Source of the DNA: Hemicordylus capensis
Lineage: Eukaryota; Chordata; Lepidosauria; Squamata; Cordylidae
Reading direction: 5' to 3'
Assembly (NCBI RefSeq): GCF_027244095.1
Contig: NC_069657.1
Span: forward strand, 392,750,943-392,814,942
DNA length: 64,000 nucleotides
Shown here: positions 1 to 10,558 of the stretch, in pieces
Numbering within the stretch: the first letter of the stretch is position 1
Layout of the letters: each line of letters begins with the position of its first letter
Made by a program: the position numbers and the translations under genes
Notes under the pieces: generated by a model
The model's input: the letters and a program-made list of their open reading frames with translations, nothing else
Database searches by the model: none
Told to the model about the DNA's origin: nothing

Positions 1-810
1 CACCAAAAACTCAAATTTTAATTTAACTGACATCGTGTTCATTATGTGAACCAGCCCAATATTTTTAAAAGACTGTTTGAAGAAAATAATTATCTAAAAA
101 TAACATTTACTTTTTAAAAATTAAATTGTTTAAATAGAAATATAATAGCATGTCCTCCACATGTTATGTAACCTTTTATAAGTTCTCTTAAAGAAGAAAG
201 GTGGGATACAGATTTTTTTAAATAAATAAATAAATTGTCAATTTTGTTCTCTACTCATGAGTTCTAGAGTGCTTTTTTTACCTCTAGGATCAGGCTTAAA
301 TGTCTTAATGCTGGTACAACACTTAAAAATCCTTTGTGCTTGAACATCACAAACATGACTTGCAGCTTGACAGAAGTAAGGGGTAAGGAAAATGCTCTAG
401 ATCAAACCAATCAAAGAAGGTAAATAATCTTCAATTAGTGTGTCAAGTCTTTCCAAATTACAGCCAATATGTTTAGAATGGGGCTGCAAAAATTACTAGT
501 TGGTTGGCAGCTTTAAGGATTATGAACAAGAACAAGAAATATACAGGAGATTAAGCAAAATTATATCTCTTTACCAACTTAAACTTAAACTCTTAAATTC
601 TTAACCAACTTAAACTTTCAAGTACATTGCTCTGAGCTCCTCAGAGCAAGAGTGGGATATAAATGTAAAAATAAAAAATAAAATAAACTTTGCATCAAGC
701 AAATTAGTTCAGTGAAAATTGAAACCTTGTGCATTTCTGAAGCAAACTAAGTTGGTCTAATAAAAGAGATCATTTTGGGGTTTTTTTGCTTCTGCTGTTA
801 TCAATGACCA
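1..810. other. AT-rich stretch, no gene seen
   Basis: No open frame or recognisable gene. Two short tails of the kind that end L2/CR1-type retroposons are visible, near 190-235 (a 'gggatacaga' motif then AAAT repeats) and near 640-690 ('gggatataaatg' then A-rich repeats). They are too short to assign to a family. Confidence 0.6.
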
Positions 811-1047
811 TTATTATTATTTATTATTATTATTTTTACATTTTATATCCCGCTCTTCCTCCAAGGAGCCCAGAGCGGTGTACTGCATACTTAGGTTTCT
901 CCTCACAACAACCCTGTGAAGTTGGTTAGGCTGAGAGAGAAGTGACTGGCCCAGAGTCACCCAGCAAGTATCATGGCTGAATGGAGTTTTGAACTCAGGT
1001 CTCCTCGGTCCTACTCCAGCACTCTAACCACTACACCACACTGGCTC
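811..1047 (-). mobile_element. MIR/CORE-type tRNA-derived SINE with L2-type tail
   Basis: Read on the minus strand it starts with a tRNA-like head ('gtggtgtagtggttagag' and a degenerate box B with 'gagttcaaaactcc'). A core follows with 'gggtgactctgggccagtca', then 'cacagggttgttgtgagga'. It ends in 'gaggaagagcgggatataaa' followed by ATT/TTA repeats. This order is that of vertebrate MIR/CORE SINEs, whose 3' end matches L2 LINEs. Related copies in the window lie near 2.6, 50.1, 56.6, 59.1 and 61.1 kb. Confidence 0.8.
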
Positions 1048-2624
1048 ATCATCTGATGTATCTTAGTGACTTTCTCCATTTTTTTGCTGGGTAAATCTGA
1101 CTTTAATTTGACCTTCTTTCATCTTTTTAGGCAGGAAAAGGTCATATCCAGAAAGAGTGGTACCTGAAATACTTGTCCTTTTGTGAGAGCTATAATTCAC
1201 TGGGGCCTTTTATGCCAGGAGCCAGTCCACTGCTGAGTATTAGAACTGCCGATCATAATTATCCAGCAAAAATGGAAACAAAGGCTGCAGAACAGCAGTG
1301 CTCTAGACAACTCTCTCCAAAGAAAATCTGACCCACAGCCTTGGATGTGGGTGACTAGGAGAGAATGAAGAAAAGTCAAGCTCCAGTAACTTTTAATGAC
1401 AGATCTTGTTAGGGTTAAAAAAACAGCACTGCCCTCATGCTGTGATTACATCTGAATAGGAACCCGTCACCCGAACCACTCCAGGTTGCAGCATTGTGAA
1501 CAGGCTTGTTCTTTCTAAATTAATCATTCTGAGCTACTCAGCAAAGGGACCTGGGTACACAACGCAGCTTGAAACACAAAACTCACTGCAGGCTGCCAAA
1601 TAGCGGCCTAAATGATTGCTGCTGCTTTCCCTGACGCTAGCCTTTTTCTTTCCTTTCCCTTTTTCTTGCAAAGAAGAGGATACAAAGTGGGTCAAATTAG
1701 GAAGTGATAGGCTTCAAACCTGCAAAAAATATTGCAAACAAAAGCTCCCCCACTCTCTACACACCACTACCAAAATACACAAATTAATACTTAACAAACT
1801 AGTGTGACCCACTGTGGAGTTGGCTTTCGGCCCTGGAGGTCTGCATTCACATTCCAGTTCACACCGGGACTCACTGAATGGGCTTTCTCTAGCTTTGGTG
1901 TTTTTAGCATGGAACTTATGTTGACTGCCCTCTTTCACAGGGCTGTTGGAAGGATATGGGCCTGGTATATGAATGGGAAATGGCTTGCAACACAGACGCC
2001 AGTTCATATATTATCTAGGCAATGCGGTGATCATTTAAAACACTGCTTCTGTGTGGTCTTGCTCCACACTGGAGCAGCAGAGGTGCCAAGGGGATTTTCT
2101 GGGCCCAGTAAACTATATGTGGATTAGGTCCAGTTGCATTGTGAGCTTTGCAGCAGCCCAAGAAGAGGCCAGTGCTTCCTACCTTCATGGCTGTCCCACC
2201 ACTGCTCTCCACTGCCAGCCACGAGCCTTGCATCTGCATCAAGACACATGCCGATGCAGGGGGAATGGCCAGCACTGGGAAGAGGGACACACAAGCCATC
2301 AGTCCCCAGCTGGGTGTTCTTTCTCTCCCTCGCTCTGTGTGAGGGAGAGAAAGAAAGAAAGATGGGCAAAGATGGGCGGCATCCGTCTTCCCCAGCTGCA
2401 AGCACTTTCTTTGCTGGCTGGTGCAAGAGGGGGTGCCCTGGAGGAGGGCAAGGGGATAGCTTGGCAACCCCTGGACTCCAGAGGTCCAGGGACATTTGTC
2501 CGCACTGTCCAGCAGTGGCTATGCCTCTGATTAAGTTCCCACCTGCAGTCTACTGGCAAGAATGCTGCTTATATACTATTAAATCATTCTAGCATTGCAA
2601 CTTCAGTCTATTTCATTTTTATTT
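1048..2624. other. Unassigned stretch, no gene seen
   Basis: Several open frames of 100-160 codons overlap on both strands at 2.0-2.6 kb. They conflict with each other and show no domain, signal peptide or codon pattern, so I read them as chance frames in moderately GC-rich DNA. A (GAAA)-like run sits near 2348-2362. Confidence 0.5.
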
Positions 2625-2732
2625 CACCCATTCTCCCCCTCACTTATCCTCAGAGCTACCCCACAAGGTAGGTGATACTCAGAGTTGGTGACACCCAGTG
2701 CACTTTATGACTGAGTGGGAAGTTGAGCCCAG
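2625..2732 (-). repeat. Old MIR-type SINE remnant
   Basis: The stretch contains 'cccacaaggtaggtgatactc' and 'acacccagtgcactttatgactgagtgggaa', a decayed match to the core of the MIR-type SINE at 811-1047 in the same minus orientation. The hAT at 2741 is inserted just beyond it. Confidence 0.45.
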
Positions 2733-2740
2733 ATCCCAAC

Positions 2741-2908
2741 CAGGGGCGTAGCTATGGGAAAGGGGGCCCGTGTTCATCCCTCTTTCTGGCGGCCCCCCAG
2801 AGTGAGGGACACAATGAAGAAAATAGGGAGGGATGGAGCTGGAGGGCCCTCAGAAGCTGGGGGCCCATGTTCTTTGAACCCTTTCGCTCAATTATAGCTA
2901 CACCCCTG
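2741..2908. mobile_element. Short non-autonomous hAT element
   Basis: Terminal inverted repeats are CAGGGGCGTAGC at the left and GCTACACCCCTG at the right. Perfect 8-bp target duplications 'atcccaac' lie at 2733-2740 and 2909-2916. CAGGG-type termini with 8-bp duplications are the hallmark of hAT transposons. No transposase is encoded in its 168 bp. A relative lies at 61291-61440. Confidence 0.9.
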
Positions 2909-3106
2909 ATCCCAACTTTAATTATTGCACCCACCTCCAGCAGGGCTTACTCTCTCAAGTGAACGAACAGGAGGCAGTCTTGGATCTAGACTTACACGGA
3001 ATTGGGTTGTATGCTTAACCAAAGGACGGATAGAAGCATTACTAGTCAGGTATTAATAGATCACCACACTCAGAGACCCACTCTACCGATACATTCCATA
3101 TCGATA

Positions 3107-3518
3107 TCTATGTTTCTCTTAGGCATACCTGTCACTAATCCCATGTATGGCAGCTCTTGCGAGAGTACGTGAGGATAGCGGTGGGGATGGGAGGATGGTG
3201 GCCAGGCTGGCCAGCGAGCGGGGGGGGGGGGGCAGCAAGGCCATCCGGCGGGTGGTGAGGGGAAGTGGTGGCCAGGCCGCCTGGCAGGCGTTTACGGAAA
3301 GTGCCAGTGGGCGGGCAGTGAGGGGAACTGTTGCCCGAGAGCGGTGAGAGAAAGCGGACTGGGAAGGGGAGAATGGACTGGGGCTGAGGGGGGGGGGGGG
3401 AGAAGAGACTGGGGCTGAAGGGAGGGGAGAGAATGGACTGGGGCTGAAGATGAAATGAAGGTGGGTGGAGAGACAGGGAGAACTAGGGGCACAGATGCTC
3501 TGAGCCAGATCAGCTAGT
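3107..3518 (+). mobile_element. Helitron-like non-autonomous element
   Basis: The right end is an imperfect hairpin (GGCACAGA, loop TGC, TCTGAGCC), then 7 nt, then CTAGT, followed by host T. This fits the Helitron 3' signature of a hairpin plus CTRRT. The left end is placed at TC after an A, by comparison with the related element at 14719-15242 (shared 'TTCTCTTAG'). The interior is G-rich with poorly resolved repeats and codes for nothing I recognise. The left boundary is less certain than the right. Confidence 0.6.
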
Positions 3519-3654
3519 TTTGTTTCTTTGGCTTTATTTGTATTTTGTATTTTAAATTGTGTAAACTGCCGTATCGGACAAGTACATATAGAAATAATGC
3601 ATATTAGCCATGAGAGCTAAATACTCGCCACAAGCAGCTCTGATTACCAGTTGC

Positions 3655-4330
3655 AATGGTAAGCAGGAATGTGCATGAAATGGATTTTCCATTTTGTTTG
3701 GAGCTCGAAACAAAACATAGATGGCCGAAACATTTTGTCGAAACAGCAGCTGAACTGCTTGTTTCGCTGGAACAAACCTCAAAGTGTTTCAAGCGTTCCA
3801 GCCATAGGGAACAATGCAGAAACTCGAAACACCCTATTGTTCTCATAGGTTGCTCCTAGGGACACCAAAGTGAGTTGTGTGGTAGGGCATGAAGAGCCCC
3901 TGGTTGCACAGTGGTAAAACTGCCACCCTGTAACCAGAAGGTTACAAGTTCGATCCTGACCAGGGGCTCAAGGTTGACTCAGCCTTCCATCCTTTCGAGG
4001 TCAGTAAAATGAGTACCCAGAATGTTGGGGGCAATATGCTAAATATGCTAAATCATTGTAAACCGCTTAGAGAGCTCCGGCTATAGAGCGGTATATAAAT
4101 GTAAGTGCTATTGCTATTGCTATTGCTATGATGGGTGCTGCCTACCACCCAACCCACAAAATATATGGGCAAGCAAGTGGTTTTAAACAAAATTTTAACC
4201 TTTCCCCTTAGGATCCTATGGGGGTTTTGGAGAAAGGTTAACAAACAACCACCCACTTCATTCATTCATTCATTCATTCTGTTATGAACGGTCTATAACC
4301 TATCAGACTCAGAAGTATGGTGAAATATAG
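3655..4330 (+). repeat. Unclassified interspersed repeat, probable MITE, split by a SINE
   Basis: It begins with 'aggaatgtgcatgaaatgg' followed by several 'cgaaac' motifs, a composition typical of reptile hAT MITEs. The segment 'gtggtagggca ... tgctgcctaccacccaaccca' is found again, reversed, near 5936-6075. A tRNA SINE is inserted at 3894-4128. A short (ATTC)n run lies near 4258-4280. I did not find both termini. Confidence 0.4.
3894..4128 (+). mobile_element. tRNA-derived SINE with L2-type tail
   Basis: The head carries pol III boxes: box A 'tggttgcacagtggtaaaac' and box B within 'ggttacaagttcgatcctg'. The body includes 'cttccatcctttcgaggtca'. The tail is 'ttgtaaaccgcttagagag' and 'gcggtatataaatg', ending in ATTGCT repeats. 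The 3' part resembles L2 LINE ends. It interrupts the repeat at 3655-4330. Confidence 0.8.
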
Positions 4331-5797
4331 GCCTGTATCTGACTCCATTTTATATCAAGAAATGAAATGATACCTGAACTCTGGCACCCAGGTCAACTGC
4401 TCTGGGAGCAGGAAGAATCCAGCATTGTGTTGTTAATGGATATGCAAGGAAACACAATGAAGCCAGGTCTGAATGCTGAATGCTACAATCCATATGCAAA
4501 ATTGCAACTGACTACCAAGGTGACTGTGAGAGAGGCCAGGGAATGAACTTCTTTCCTGTTGCAGAGATCCATGCTAATCCCTGCCAAACGATTAGCACAA
4601 TTGCTGTCTATAGAAATTCAATATTGTCAAATGGATACTGAGAAAATACTTGTGGGCTTAAGTATCTTCTCACTGATGATTCTGTCCTAGCCAAAATGTA
4701 TTGAATGTCCCACACATGTAAATATTCTCTTGTTTTCAATTACAAGAAAAACACTGGATAAAGATACAAAAGAAATAATGTAATTGCTGTCTCACAAAGA
4801 ATATCCTGAATCCCCTTACTAATTCTTGACTTAACACCTTTTCGACTGGCAAGGATGCAAATATGCAGATTTGCTGTGGGCAATGCTCCCCACCCCTCCC
4901 TTCCTGAGCGCGCAGTTTACAGAAGATGAGATTCAGAGATCTCTCTGAATCTGGCCAATATCCTGAATAATCAAGACTTTGTTCAGAAGGTAGCAGCACA
5001 TTATCACCTTTTGGACATCCAGGAAAAGAGGAGATCTTTGAATAGATTCTATTCAAGGATCAAAGAGAAAATCACTATAAGAATGAGGCTTTTGAGACAG
5101 AGAGTTAGCAATCTTTGCCTACAGCAAAGCTGCTCACAAGATCCCAGAGTTTGCTGCTAAAGCTGTGGGGCAAAGCAGGAACTCTGTTCATGAACAGAAA
5201 CTACAGCAATGCCTGAGTTCTGCTGCCCAAGCTGCCTGATCTGAAGCAACTGCACAGCTCCTGTCTCCGCCAGCGCCTCACTCCTTCAACTGAAGTGATT
5301 CTTCTCTCTCCAGCCTCAGATCCTGGGTAAATATGCTGCTCCTTTATAGGCCTTGGATTCCCCTCCATCTTTTCCCTGCTCCCTTCTCCTTCCCCCCCTT
5401 CTCCCCTTCCTTTCCTATACTAACTCCAAACCATGCCATCCCTCAGCCTCTCTCAAACCCACCTCCCTCTTTTCTGCCTGTATTTGAAATGTATTAGAAT
5501 CTAGGAAGATTTAATTACACACACATAAGCTAGTTAGGCACACAGTGAATATTGGTACTGGTTAGGACGTTCTGTTTAATTACTGTTGCTAAAATTGATA
5601 GAGGGTTCTGCTTTTTGCCTTGCTAGATTAGGTCTTTTAAACTCAATAAGCCCATTGAATCTTGAGGACTGGTTTGGTCTCCTTTCTTCTTTGCATCCAG
5701 ATCATATGTGGTCACTAATACAAAAGAACTTGGTCCAGACCTATTTTATATACTGGCTAATGAGCATGTTTAGTATATGAATCAGGCCTGGCCTGTA
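4331..5797. other. Unassigned stretch, no gene seen
   Basis: Mixed-composition DNA with a pyrimidine-rich run near 5340-5420. A 106-codon minus-strand frame at 4736-5056 has no recognisable domain. I see no RNA gene or classified repeat. Confidence 0.5.
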
Positions 5798-5935
5798 ACA
5801 ATTCATTCATTCATTTGATTTCTATACTGCCTTTCCAAAAATGGCTCATGGTGGTTTACACAGAGAAATAACAAAACAAATAAACAAGCAAATAAGATGG
5901 AACCCAGTCCCCAAAGGGCTCACAACCACTTGCCC
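5798..5935 (-). repeat. L2-tailed short interspersed repeat, partial
   Basis: On the minus strand it reads 'gtgagccctttggggactgg', then 'aaccaccatgagccattttt', ending in ATGA repeats. This is the 3' part of the family seen most fully at 39032-39312. The 5' part is missing. Confidence 0.7.
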
Positions 5936-6080
5936 ATTTCTTTTGTGGTTTGGGTGTTAGGTAGCACCCAAAGTGCCCTACCACCCAACCCATTTTGATG
6001 TCTCTAGTTGCTTCCAGCGGGGAACAGTGGGGTGATTTTAGTTTCCCCATCGTTCTCTATGGCCGGAACAAGCTGCACTC
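5936..6080 (-). repeat. Fragment related to the repeat at 3.66-4.33 kb
   Basis: The segment containing 'agtgccctaccacccaaccc' matches in reverse the unit near 3875-4170. It then runs into 'ttccagcggggaacagtgg'. It adjoins the L2-tailed repeat. Its termini are not defined. Confidence 0.35.
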
Positions 6081-6420
6081 AAATCAGGAGACATTCATGA
6101 TTCTGGGATTGCACGGTTGCTACTTAGAGCAATCTAAGAGAACCAAAAGAAACATAAAAGAACTCCAAAGTACTGATTCAGATGAAATCAGTGAATAAGA
6201 GCTAAACTAAACCAGAATAATGCAGTACCACCTCAATAATAGAACAAATTATTTAGAGTCCTCAATTCCAAGTAGAATGAACAACAGTTCCAAAGATTCA
6301 TTAACATGAATCAATCATCATAATCATCAACATCATGTAAAGATACAGGTGCCAATTGTTATTCTCAGGGGGGTCTGTTCTTGCCTATAGGCGTGAATAC
6401 GGAAACCACGAATGAAGAAA

Positions 6421-6656
6421 ACCTACATCTAGCGAGCAAGAGGTTGTTGGTTTGAATCGCTGCTGGTATGTTCCCCAGACTATGGGAAACACCTATATTA
6501 GGCAGCAGCGATATAGGAAGATGCTGAAATGCATCATCTCATACTGCGTGGGAGGTGGCAATGGTAAACCCCTCCTTTATCCTACCAAAGAAAACCACAT
6601 GGCTCTGTGGTCACCAAGAGTCAACACCTAATCAATGGCACAACTTTACTTCACTT
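6421..6656 (+). mobile_element. Sauria SINE (Bov-B-like 3' end)
   Basis: A degraded box B ('ggtttgaatcgctg') is followed by the family body 'gaagatgctgaaatgcatca' and 'ggtggcaatggtaaacccc'. It ends in 'agagtcaacacctaatcaat', with an ACTTTACTTC-type tail. Sauria SINEs are a known squamate family mobilised by Bov-B LINEs. The 5' end is shortened relative to the copy at 15932. Confidence 0.8.
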
Positions 6657-6954
6657 ACTTAGCTCTTCAGCCATGCCCCCCACCAACCCCCAATTCCTCT
6701 AATTTAAATATATCTTTATCTATATCTAGCGGGAATTTCTTTTTTAAGTGCCACCAAATGGCTCTGCACAATAAAATGGCAGTCAGCATTTATTTATTTA
6801 TTCACTCAAAACTGTGAATAGGTGAATTTTAGTCTATTTTTAAACTATGAATAAAGAAACTCTGTCCTCAGATATGCAAAACCACGGTTGTTGAAGCTAC
6901 AGATAACGAAGGCCACCTATATAACAATCTGTATATTACTACGGAAAGATATTT

Positions 6955-7001
6955 CTCCTCCTCCTCCCCCTCCCCCTCCCCCTCCCCCTCCCCCTCCTCC
7001 T
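6955..7001 (+). repeat. (CTCCCC)n pyrimidine simple repeat
   Basis: A run of CTC and CTCCCC units, pure pyrimidine on this strand. Homopurine-homopyrimidine tracts like this can adopt non-B structures. Confidence 0.9.
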
Positions 7002-8010
7002 CAAATCTTGGCTACGATCTACCTGTAATTGTGGGCAACTAGTTATGTATAACACCTGGTGCTTCCAGGTGCAGACATGCATTCTTAAGAGCATAAAATG
7101 ATCTGTCCAGCCATCTCAATAGGCAGACCTGTGTCGGAAGATCTGTGAAAACAGAATGCCAACACTAAAATGCATGTATGTTTCTAAGAGAGAAGACCGG
7201 GGTGGGAGTGTGGTGACAGAAGTAACTTCTACAGTTTTCTTGATTTTACTCTGATAGACATTATACAGATGCATCTTTCATTCTGTTTTCAAGGAGACCA
7301 GAAATTTATTGACATTAGAAGCTCAGATTCATAGGAATATGAAAGCCAAATCATAACTGTGAAACTGAATGCCAGAAACAACAAAGAAATATAATCTGTT
7401 TATGTAATTTTTGCTTAGCAGCTGTGGCTTTCTGCACATGTGCCTTTAATTTTCTCACAAACTGAGTTTCAATAAACGTCAGTGATTGTGAATTTCTGCA
7501 AATATTACTTTCCCCCCTCATTAATTACCATATTTCTCTAAATCAAAGACAATGTTTTTTCCAAGTTTTTTGTTGTTAGAAATCAGGAGGTCATCTTCAA
7601 TTCCAAGTCGTTTTCCGTTTGGGTAAATGTGTTTAAACTCTTTTTAAAGGGTTGTCTTAAATTCAGACGCCTTCTATTCTTTACAAAACAGAAAACTTTT
7701 ATTTGTCTGAATTTTGTTTTTTTTTAAAGTTCTGGTAATTTTTACTATGCTGTCTAGAGAGAGAGAAATCAAGGGCTGAATCCAGAGTAACACTGTGCTA
7801 GTGCAGCAAAAAAGATGCACACACACACACACAAATTCACATGGCTGATTAGCTGCTCAAATTGTCAGTCTCCGGCACTCTCAGGTTGCTTGCACAAGCA
7901 TTGAGCTTGTGCAACATGGACAGCGGATCGCTTTGCATCATTCTCTGCAACATATGTAGACTGAGAAAGAGGTGTCACAGCAGGAGGTGTCCACAGGTTG
8001 TGCAAGAATA
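7002..8010. other. Unassigned stretch, no gene seen
   Basis: AT-rich DNA. There is a short (AC)n run near 7817-7833 and a small hairpin at about 7889-7914 (arms 'ttgcacaagc' and 'gcttgtgcaa'). No gene recognised. Confidence 0.5.
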
Positions 8011-8312
8011 TCATAGGGACATAGGAAGCTGCCATATACTGAGTCAGACCGTAGGTCCATCTCGCTCAGTATTGTCTACACAGACTGGCAGCGGCTTCTC
8101 CCAGGTTACAGGCAGGAATCTCTCTCAGCCGTATCTTGGAGATGCCAGAGAAGGAACTTGGAGCCTAGATGCTCTTCCCAGAGTGGCTCCACCCCCTGAG
8201 GGGAATATCTTACAGCGCTCACACTTCTAGTCTCCCTTTCGTATGCAACCAGGGTGGATCCTGCTTAGCTTAAGGGGACAATTCATGCTTGCTACCACAA
8301 GACCAGCTCTCT
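8011..8312 (-). mobile_element. 5S-rRNA-derived SINE with CR1-like tail
   Basis: On the minus strand the head near 8229-8274 reads 'agctaagcaggatccaccct' and then a 'ggttgcatacg..agggagac'-like stretch. This parallels 5S rRNA's box A/IE/box C region ('agctaagcagggtc', 'cctggtt', 'ggatgggagacc'). The body has 'tatcttggagatgcc' sense or antisense motifs. The 3' end is 'actcagtatatggcagcttc' followed by 'cctatgtccctatg', like CR1/L3 octamer tails. Other copies are at 25504-25795 and 57700-58611. The 5S relationship is my reading by eye. Confidence 0.7.
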
Positions 8313-10261
8313 TCCCTGTCGCACCAGTGCAACACTAGTCTGGAATGCAAGCTCCTGACTTCGTGTAACTAGCTAGTGCAACTTCCTTGCACCAGTGCAT
8401 GTTTGCACTAGTGAAGCAGTAGTCTGAATGTCAGGAATTTACATGTACCAGTGACTGAATAAAAGCATTATCCATTGCTTGGTAAATAGCTTGCTTTGGA
8501 TGAAATTGAATCATTGCTGCATTACTAAATGTAACAGAGGCTCAGAATCAGCCATATAATGCAAATAGTGCTGCTCAGATCAGAGCATCAAAAATGGCTC
8601 ATACATACATCAGTTGAAGAATGCCAAGGGTTCTAAGCTTGGAATTTTTCATGGGATGGATATGGCAAGCTGGGGAAATCCCATGCAAATATTCAATTAG
8701 CATGGGCCAGAAGTCTGGTTTCCCACCATCCCCACACATTAGAGTTAATTTGTTTAGGCTGCAGTCTTCTGTCTTCTTACTTAAGTGACTAAATATTTTC
8801 ATAAGTTCCCAAAGCCTGACCAACAGTAATTACTCTGAATAGCATCATGACAAACACCTTGGGTTGTATCCAAAGAAAGTTAGTCGTGACTAAGCACCAT
8901 TGAAATCAATGAGAAAACTGGTCATGACTAACTTAAATCCCGTACTAATTGACTTAATAATCTTTCATTTTTCACAAAATGGCATCCTGTCAGTTCAGCA
9001 CCTAGATTCTCCTCATATAACAGTAGCCACAGATCCGCTGTGGTGACAAGGCCTCACAAAAAAGAGCAGAAAGTTTCTGTTTTACATTAAATAGTAGTTT
9101 AAGTTCTGTCCCCCGCCCCCATACTTTATAAGTATAGGAGGGGGGAACGAAGTCCAACATAAGCCGAACAAACAGTTGCTCTTGTTTGCTCATAGGCATC
9201 AAGAATATTTTAAGATAGGAAAAGGCACACATTTATTTTTCTCAATGATATTTTAATTGCTTATGTCATCCCTCATCCCCATGGATAGCCTTTTGTTATT
9301 TTTTTTAAAAAATGGCTTAATTACTTTTTGAAGCCTTCATAGAATCCATACATATAAAGCGCTTTTCTTTGGACTTTCAAGACCTATATTTGGAGTTGGC
9401 TCACTCCCAGCGCACTCAAGCAGATAGTCACGTAGGTAGCAGTGCAGCCAATTTTGATGAAGTAATCATAGTTGACTGCCTCGCTTGGGCTATCCCACAA
9501 ACATGTCTGCAAACAAAAAAATTGGGCAAGCATATTGGTTTTGATTCTGAATTCATTCAGATATGCTATAGCTATGTCAGAAAGTACAGAGACACCTTCA
9601 CGGACTGTTGCCTACGCCTCGGCAGCACAGCTCTGCAGCAGTCTGCTAGACAAAAAGGGAGCTTGATGCAGATACCTTAATAAGCATCCCATCTGTGAGG
9701 TCATTGGGATATTTCAAACGACTTTCAACTCTCATTAGTTTAGAGTTTTACACAAGTATGGCCTTATCTTTTGTAACTTTTGCAGCCAAACTTCATGGGA
9801 AAGTCTCTGAATTGAGTGACACTTTTACCCATGCGTCAGTCTTTAGTAATGAGTCCCCAACTGATGATTCTTTTACAACTTTTTAGAGTATCTGTTTGCA
9901 ATAAACTTTCACATTGTGAATTTCATCGTTTATACTTACAATACTCTGGCTTCTGCTATGCAAATCTCATTATTTCTAATAGGCTGCAATTAGGGTCTTC
10001 AGGCTGGTGTTCACAGCCATTCGGAACTGTTCCAGAATAACTTTTTTTTTGTTTCTGTATTCATGAAATGCATACATTTGAGAAAGCATTGACAAAAGAC
10101 TGTGTTTACGACACTTTCAACTTTTAAATATCTTTTAAACTCTTATGAAGTTTTCAATCATGTAATGTGAAACCAGTTTTGCAGAGATCAGGATGTATTC
10201 TAAGTTTTTAAGTAATTATGATGAATTGTTCTTCATATGGTGAAAAACATATTAATAAAGT
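8313..10261. other. Unassigned AT-rich stretch, no gene seen
   Basis: About 2 kb without a recognisable gene or classified repeat. Frames of up to 103 codons at 9.37-9.68 kb have no domain or supporting context. This may be unique intergenic or intronic sequence. Confidence 0.5.
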
Positions 10262-10558
10262 TAAATGGTGCTTCATAAAAGAATAATGAAAGTTAATTTC
10301 CTGCCAAAAGGCTCTAAATTAATCTGGATAAATTAATCTGGGGAAACCACAGGAAGTAAATAAATATGAAAACAAGTAATAAAGTTATATAAGTGATAAG
10401 ATGTGGTGAGATTGAAAAAAAATCTCACTACATCTTATCACTTGTATAGCTTTTTTATATGTCATTTTAATATTTATTTACATTCTGTGATTTCTCCCGC
10501 TTAATTTAGAACCTTTAGGCTGGAAAATAACTCTTTATTCTGATATGAAACAGCATGT
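10262..10558. repeat. Long imperfect palindrome, MITE-like
   Basis: Two arms of roughly 140 bp face each other around a short A-rich centre near 10413-10420. The inner arms ('aagtgataagatgtggtgag' and 'ctcactacatcttatcactt') are almost perfect. Further out, 'ctgccaaaaggctctaaatt' pairs with 'aatttagaacctttaggctg'. The match weakens beyond 10291 and 10531. No target duplication is clear. It could be a foldback or MITE-type element or an inverted duplication. Confidence 0.65.

Noticed and set aside
811-1047. CRISPR-like or tandem array
   Set aside because: Repeats here and elsewhere are dispersed retroposons or microsatellites with no regular spacer pattern. The DNA is vertebrate.
3894-4000. 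Possible tRNA gene
   Set aside because: Boxes A and B are present, but the rest is a SINE body with an L2-type tail and there is no cloverleaf 3' half.
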